Shown here: piece after piece, positions 60,321 to 64,000 of the stretch
Numbering within the stretch: position 1 is the first letter of the stretch
Layout of the letters: each line of letters begins with the position of its first letter
NCBI RefSeq assembly: GCF_001598255.1
Contig: NZ_BCYP01000024.1
Span: 124,001-188,000 of the forward strand
Reading direction: 5' to 3'
Source: Mitsuaria chitosanitabida ATCC BAA-476 = NBRC 102408
GTDB lineage: Bacteria > Pseudomonadota > Gammaproteobacteria > Burkholderiales > Burkholderiaceae_C
DNA: 64,000 bases
Program-made: the position numbers and the translations under genes
Notes under the pieces: generated by a model
What the model saw: the letters and a program-made list of their open reading frames with translations, nothing else
Told to the model about the DNA's origin: nothing
Database searches by the model: none

Positions 60321-60378
60321 GGCGACGGCGCGAGGTCCTGAGCGACCTTCGCGCCTTCGTCGCCGGCGCTGACGCCGG
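60321..60378 (+). other. two consecutive hairpins between trpD and trpC
   Basis: The first is a long imperfect stem: GGCGAC, GGCGCGA and GGTC (60321-60337) pair around a 6-base loop with GACC, TCGCGCC and GTCGCC (60344-60364), leaving 1- and 3-base bulges (17 pairs). The second is CCGGCG (60363-60368), four bases, CGCCGG (60373-60378). The trpC ribosome site lies just beyond. They may mark an RNA processing or stability boundary, or a partial terminator. No T run follows. Confidence 0.55.
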
Positions 60379-60396
60379 AGAAGAAGTGAGAGAGCC

Positions 60397-61188
60397 ATGT
60401 CCGACATCCTGGATCGCATCAACGCCGTGAAGCGTCAAGAGGTCGCGGCGGCGCAGGCCAAGCTGCCGCTGGCCGCGCTGCGCGCCGAGGCCGAGTCCCG
60501 CGCCGAGCCGACGCGCGGTTTCGTGAACGCGCTGCGCGCCAAGATCGCGGCGGGCCGCAGCGGCGTGATCGCCGAGGTGAAGAAGGCCAGTCCGAGCAAG
60601 GGCGTGCTGCGCGCGGACTTCCGTCCGGCCGAGATCGCCCGCAGCTACGAGCAGCACGGCGCCGCCTGCCTCAGCGTGCTGACCGATGCGCCGCATTTCC
60701 AGGGCTCGGTCGAGTACCTGCAGCAAGCCCGCGCGGCCTGCGCGCTGCCGGTGCTGCGCAAGGATTTCATGATCGACGCGTACCAGGTCTATGAGGCCCG
60801 CGCGATGGGCGCGGACTGCATCCTGCTGATCGCCGCCAGCCTGGACGATGGGCAGATGGCGGAGCTCGAGGACTGCGCGCTCGGGCTCGGACTCGACGTG
60901 CTGGTCGAGGTCCATGACGGCGTGGAGCTGGAGCGTGCGCTGCGCCTGAAGACGCCGATGGTGGGCATCAACAACCGCAACCTCAAGACCTTCGAGGTGA
61001 CGCTGGACACGACGCTGGGACTGCTCAAGCAGGTGCCGGCGGACCGGCTGCTGGTGACGGAGTCCGGCATCCTCGGCCCGGCCGACGTGGCCCGCATGCG
61101 CGAGGCGCAGGTCAACGCGTTCCTCGTCGGCGAGGCCTTCATGCGCGCGCCCGATCCGGGCGCGGCACTCGCGGCGCTGTTCAACTGA
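60397..61188 (+). CDS. trpC: indole-3-glycerol-phosphate synthase
   Basis: 263 residues, TIM barrel. It closes the indole ring from carboxyphenylaminodeoxyribulose phosphate. Landmarks are [76 protein letters not shown] and LVTESGIL. It is monofunctional, without a fused TrpF. AGAGAG precedes the start. The stop overlaps the ung start (TGATG), so ung rides on the trp transcript. Confidence 0.97.
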   Translation: MSDILDRINAVKRQEVAAAQAKLPLAALRAEAESRAEPTRGFVNALRAKIAAGRSGVIAEVKKASPSKGVLRADFRPAEIARSYEQHGAACLSVLTDAPHFQGSVEYLQQARAACALPVLRKDFMIDAYQVYEARAMGADCILLIAASLDDGQMAELEDCALGLGLDVLVEVHDGVELERALRLKTPMVGINNRNLKTFEVTLDTTLGLLKQVPADRLLVTESGILGPADVARMREAQVNAFLVGEAFMRAPDPGAALAALFN

Positions 61189-61889
61189 TGGGCGCGAGCT
61201 TCTCTTCCATCGATTGGCAGGTCGGTGACGGCTGGCAGCCGCTGATCGACGCGTGGCGCGCGGGCGCCGACGGGCAGCGCATCGAGGCGCTGCTGAAGGC
61301 GCGCGTCGCGGAGGGGGCGGTGATCTATCCGCCCGATCCGTTGCGGGCGCTGCGACTGACGCCGCTCACGAATGCGAAGGTGGTCATCGTCGGCCAGGAC
61401 CCGTATCACGGGCCCGGTCAGGCCGAGGGCCTCGCGTTCTCCGTGCCCATCGGGCAGAAGCTCCCACCGTCGCTGCGCAACATCTTCAAGGAGCTGCTGC
61501 GTGACCTGGGGCAGCAGCCGGCGATGTCCGGCCACCTCGTCGAATGGGCCGAGCGCGGCGTGCTGTTGCTCAACACCAGCCTCACCGTCGAGGACGGTGC
61601 CGCCGCCTCCCATGCGAAGAAGGGCTGGGAGTCGCTGACCGACGCCCTCATCGCGGCGACGGCGCGGGATCCGGCCCCCAAGGTCTATCTGCTCTGGGGC
61701 GCCCACGCGCAAGCGAAGGCGCCGCTGATCGAGTCGGCCGGGCAGGGGCATCTGGTGCTCCAGTCCAACCACCCCTCGCCCTTGTCGGCGACGCGCGGGC
61801 CCGTGCCCTTCATCGGCTGCGGCCACTTCTCCACCGCGCGCGAGTGGCTCGCGGGGAAGGGCGTCGCGCTGTCCTGGGCCCTCGACTGA
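61188..61889 (+). CDS. ung: uracil-DNA glycosylase
   Basis: 233 residues, family 1. It removes uracil from DNA. VVIVGQDPYHGPGQAEGLAFSVP has the catalytic aspartate, VLLLNTSLTVE the uracil-recognition asparagine and NHPSPLSATRG the leucine-loop with catalytic histidine. Translation is coupled to trpC through TGATG, an arrangement that ties a repair gene to the trp operon. It is the last gene before the GlcNAc region. Confidence 0.96.
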   Translation: MGASFSSIDWQVGDGWQPLIDAWRAGADGQRIEALLKARVAEGAVIYPPDPLRALRLTPLTNAKVVIVGQDPYHGPGQAEGLAFSVPIGQKLPPSLRNIFKELLRDLGQQPAMSGHLVEWAERGVLLLNTSLTVEDGAAASHAKKGWESLTDALIAATARDPAPKVYLLWGAHAQAKAPLIESAGQGHLVLQSNHPSPLSATRGPVPFIGCGHFSTAREWLAGKGVALSWALD

Positions 61890-62009
61890 GCCGCGCCGAG
61901 CGCCCGTCGCTCGCCGCCACCTCGGCTGCTCCTTGAGCGCGCCGCACCGCCCGCCGCGGCATGTGGCTTGCGCTTACGGAATCCTCCGGATTCACCAGGT
62001 CGACATCAC

Positions 62010-62027
62010 TGGTACGGTTGTGGTCCC
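62010..62027 (+). promoter_or_regulatory. weak third TGGT direct repeat
   Basis: TGGTACG and TGGTCCC repeat with the same 11-base period as the two better sites at 17262 and 62118, in the ung-GlcNAc intergenic gap about 110 bases upstream of the operator near the kinase start. The flanks match poorly, so it may be an auxiliary site or chance. Confidence 0.3.
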
Positions 62028-62099
62028 CCTCCGCCGAGCGCGGTGGCGTCAGGCCCGCGGGCCAGTTCTGCATCAGGGTTAAGTCCAGTGCGCTACCAA

Positions 62100-62135
62100 T
62101 TGACGCTCCGCGTTTTTTGGTACTAAACTGGTATT
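62100..62135 (+). promoter_or_regulatory. GlcNAc operon promoter and candidate GntR operator
   Basis: A -35-like TTGACG (62100-62105) is followed by the direct repeat TGGTACT (62118-62124), AAAC, TGGTATT (62129-62135); TACTAA at 62121-62126 may serve as -10. Sixteen of 21 positions agree with the site before the chitinase gene. The repeat ends five bases before the kinase ATG, so bound protein would cover the -10 and transcription start. The leader would be very short and there is no ribosome site. Confidence 0.65.
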
Positions 62136-62139
62136 AATC

Positions 62140-63084
62140 ATGAACGCCCTCTCCCTGGCGGACGCCTGGTCCGCTCCCCTGCAGCCGCGCTTCGCGGTCG
62201 TCCGCTTCCTCGTGGGAGTGGATGGCGGTGGCACCGGCACGCGGGTCCGCCTCAGCGACGTCCACGGACGTCTGCTCGGCCAAGGGTGGGCGGGTCCGTC
62301 GGCGCTCGGACAAGGCATCGCGCAAGCGTGGCGCCACATCCAGATGGCCGTCCAGGAAGCGGCCGCGAAGGCCGGCATCGAACGCCTCCCGCTCGGCGAG
62401 ACCGCCATCGGCCTGGGCCTCTCCGGCGCCGGCGTGGCCGCGCAGGCGCAGGCCTTCGTCGCCCAGCAGCCGGGCTACGCGCACGTCGCGCTCGTCAACG
62501 ACGGCACCACCTCGGTGATCGGCGCGCACGCGGGTCAGCCCGGTGGCGTGATCGCGGCGGGCACGGGCACGGTGGGCGAGGCGCTGCGCGCCGACGGCTC
62601 GCTGGTCTGTGTCAGCGGCTGGGGCTGGATCGGCGGCGACGAGGGCTCCGGCGCGTGGCTGGGCATCCAGGCCATGCGCATCGCGCAGAAGGCCATGGAC
62701 GGCCGCGCCGATGCGGGCGCGCTGGCGCAAGCCGTGTGGGGCGCCGCGGGCGCGACGCACGAGCAGGACCGCGACGCGATCAACGCCTGGGTCGCCCAGG
62801 CCGGCCAGCACGCCTATGCGCAGCTGGCCCCGCTCGTCTTCGAGCATTCGGAATCGGATCCCGCGGCCGGCGCGCTGGTCGCGCAGGCGGTGGCGGAGCT
62901 GGAGCAGCTCGCCCTCGCGCTGGACCCCTCGCAGCAGCTGCCGCTGTCGCTGGCGGGGTCCGTGGCGCAGCGGCTCGCCGCGCTTTTCTCAGGCAACATT
63001 CGGGCCCGTTGCGTGTCGCCTCAAGGCGACTCGGCCGACGGCGCGCTGCGGCTGGTCCGCGGCGCTCTCTCCGAAACACGTTGA
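62140..63084 (+). CDS. BadF/BadG-type sugar kinase, probable N-acetylglucosamine or glucosamine kinase
   Basis: 314 residues. The ASKHA kinase fold of the BadF/BadG/BcrA/BcrD ATPase family: phosphate-1 VGVDGGGTGTRVRLSD (about 26-41), ALVNDGTTSVIGAH, AAGTGTVGEAL, SGWGWIGGDEGSGAWLGIQAM and a C-terminal SLAGSVAQRL. Members in nag operons phosphorylate GlcNAc or GlcN. The operon partners (GntR regulator, NagA) support that role. The first 25 residues before the usual start are extra; GTG 62215 near VGVDGGG is a possible alternative. Confidence 0.82.
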   Translation: MNALSLADAWSAPLQPRFAVVRFLVGVDGGGTGTRVRLSDVHGRLLGQGWAGPSALGQGIAQAWRHIQMAVQEAAAKAGIERLPLGETAIGLGLSGAGVAAQAQAFVAQQPGYAHVALVNDGTTSVIGAHAGQPGGVIAAGTGTVGEALRADGSLVCVSGWGWIGGDEGSGAWLGIQAMRIAQKAMDGRADAGALAQAVWGAAGATHEQDRDAINAWVAQAGQHAYAQLAPLVFEHSESDPAAGALVAQAVAELEQLALALDPSQQLPLSLAGSVAQRLAALFSGNIRARCVSPQGDSADGALRLVRGALSETR

Positions 63085-63100
63085 GAAGAAGAGACGCCCG

Positions 63101-63844
63101 ATGAGCACCAAGCTGCCCTTCCAGTTCAAGCCCGATTCCGCCGCCGCCTCGCCGCTGTACATGCAGCTGGCCCACAAGCTGGCCCAGGCGATCCGCGAAG
63201 GCCAGTACCAGGCCGACGAAGCGCTGCCGTCCGAACGCGTCCTGTCCGAGTCCCTCGACCTCTCGCGCGTGACCGCGCGCAAGGCCATCGACCGACTCGT
63301 CGAGCAAGGCCTGATCGTGCGCAAGCGCGGCTCCGGCAACTACATCGCGCCCAAGCTCGAGCAACCGCTGTCGCGCCTGACCAGCTTCTCCGAGGAACTG
63401 CATCAGCGCGGCTTCAAGCCGAGCAGCCGCTGGCTCACCCGCGGCTTCGCCATGGCCGCGCCGGACGAGCAGCTCTCGCTGGGCCTGACCACGGGTCAAC
63501 GCGTCGCGCGCCTGGAGCGCCTGCGCCTGGCCGACGCCGTCGTCATGGCCTATGAGCTGTCCGTGCTGCCCGAGGCCGTGCTGCCCGAGCCGCAGAAGGT
63601 CGAGTCCTCGCTGTACGAGCACCTCGCCCAACACGGGGGCGCGCCGGTGCGCGCGCTGCAGCACATCCGCGCCATCAATGCGGACTCGCGCCTGGCCGGC
63701 CTGCTGGAAGTCCCGGTGGGACAGGCGGTGCTCTTCATCACGCGGGTGGGCTACCTCGACCAGGGTCAGGCCGTGGAGCTGACCCATTCCTATTGCCGCA
63801 GCGACTACTACGACTTCGTCGCGGAGATGAGGCGCGACGGATGA
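63101..63844 (+). CDS. GntR/HutC-family regulator of GlcNAc metabolism (NagR/DasR-like)
   Basis: 247 residues. The N-terminal GntR winged helix (SPLYMQLAHKLAQAIREGQY, LPSERVLSESLDLSRVTARKAIDRL, RGSGNYIAPKLEQPLSRLTSF) is followed by a UTRA/HutC ligand domain (ELHQRGFKPSSRWLTRGF, RVARLERLRLADAVVMAYELSVLP, ELTHSYCRSDYYDFVAEM). DasR and NagR of this group sense GlcNAc-6-P or GlcN-6-P. It sits 16 bases after the kinase and overlaps nagA (ATGA). Likely targets are the two TGGT-repeat sites, before its own operon and the chitinase gene. Confidence 0.9.
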   Translation: MSTKLPFQFKPDSAAASPLYMQLAHKLAQAIREGQYQADEALPSERVLSESLDLSRVTARKAIDRLVEQGLIVRKRGSGNYIAPKLEQPLSRLTSFSEELHQRGFKPSSRWLTRGFAMAAPDEQLSLGLTTGQRVARLERLRLADAVVMAYELSVLPEAVLPEPQKVESSLYEHLAQHGGAPVRALQHIRAINADSRLAGLLEVPVGQAVLFITRVGYLDQGQAVELTHSYCRSDYYDFVAEMRRDG

Positions 63845-64000
63845 CGGCCAAGCACATCGACGGATTCATCCTGACACCCAGCGGTTTCATCCGCGGTGTG
63901 CTTGAACATCAAGACGGTCGCATCCTCCGCATCGACGGCCATGCAACCTCCGAGTACGAGGTCCGCCACGGCGCGCAAGACCTGCCCCTGATCCTCCCCG
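63841..64000 (+). CDS. nagA: N-acetylglucosamine-6-phosphate deacetylase, N-terminal part
   Basis: The frame begins at ATG 63841, overlapping the regulator stop (ATGA), and runs off the window after 53 residues. The segment reads as the N-terminal small domain of an amidohydrolase (AKHIDGFILTPSGFIRGVLEHQDG, with GRILRIDG, and LPLILPG leading to the metal-binding barrel). With the kinase and GntR regulator this fits NagA, which deacetylates GlcNAc-6-P to GlcN-6-P. The metal-binding residues lie outside the window, so the call rests on the N-terminus and context. Confidence 0.75.
   Translation, partial: MTAKHIDGFILTPSGFIRGVLEHQDGRILRIDGHATSEYEVRHGAQDLPLILP

Noticed and set aside
61890..62139. 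Small protein gene in the gap between ung and the GlcNAc operon
   Set aside because: No frame with a start signal and suitable codon use; the gap is better explained by promoter and operator sequence.
1..64000. tRNA, rRNA, CRISPR, insertion sequence or prophage genes
   Set aside because: No cloverleaf sequence, regularly spaced repeat, transposase or phage gene was recognised on either strand.

Overview
This is a 64 kb stretch of a very GC-rich chromosome. The genes have strongly G/C-ending codons, many ATGA or TGATG stop/start overlaps, and a gene set typical of Burkholderiales. Diagnostic features are a fused ~1190-residue indolepyruvate ferredoxin oxidoreductase, apaG and rpe near mltA, and trpE-trpG-trpD-trpC followed by ung. 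With the chitinase and GlcNAc genes, my inference is a Roseateles/Mitsuaria/Pelomonas-like free-living betaproteobacterium. I see no tRNA, rRNA, CRISPR array, insertion sequence or prophage; the window looks like ordinary chromosome with one accessory-looking block.

Layout. 0-8 kb: the 3' end of a hybrid sensor kinase, then a tightly coupled run of a GMC oxidoreductase/alpha-beta hydrolase fusion, a PhoD-like phosphatase and a CYTH-CHAD protein. 8-25 kb: an M50 protease, DUF2167 protein, indolepyruvate oxidoreductase with a divergent Lrp/AsnC regulator, EamA exporter, matrixin-like protease, secreted GH18 chitinase, mgsA, a double-YciI protein, M28 peptidase, dienelactone hydrolase and a DUF2157/DUF4401 membrane pair. 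25-32 kb: small proteins, mltA, a Gcr-type membrane protein, apaG, a solute-binding protein, rpe and a low-molecular-weight tyrosine phosphatase. 32-54 kb: an accessory-looking block with tag, an RND efflux pair, pseudouridine catabolism (psuK-psuG), an Aer-like chemoreceptor, an aldehyde dehydrogenase with its divergent sigma-54 activator, an EEP-family protein with a small unknown partner, a MocR regulator broken by a stop codon, a diguanylate cyclase, and a YdeP-type molybdoenzyme with a bestrophin and a divergent MoeA-like protein. 54-62 kb: gph, a chalcone-isomerase-like protein, a trp leader peptide, trpE-trpG-ltaE-trpD-trpC and ung. 62-64 kb: the start of a GlcNAc operon (sugar kinase, GntR regulator, nagA).

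How parts connect. The same direct-repeat motif (two TGGT-type half-sites 11 bp apart) lies at the promoter of the chitinase gene (17.26 kb) and of the GlcNAc operon (62.12 kb). This suggests that the GntR protein encoded in the operon controls both chitin breakdown and GlcNAc use. The trp operon begins with a 26-residue leader peptide carrying a W-P-W-R-S-W cluster, so attenuation is likely. The aldehyde dehydrogenase has a near-consensus -24/-12 promoter, and a perfect 10-bp inverted repeat lies between it and the activator gene.

Limits: all calls come from reading sequence and motifs. Start sites, promoters, hairpins and taxonomic placement were not tested computationally.
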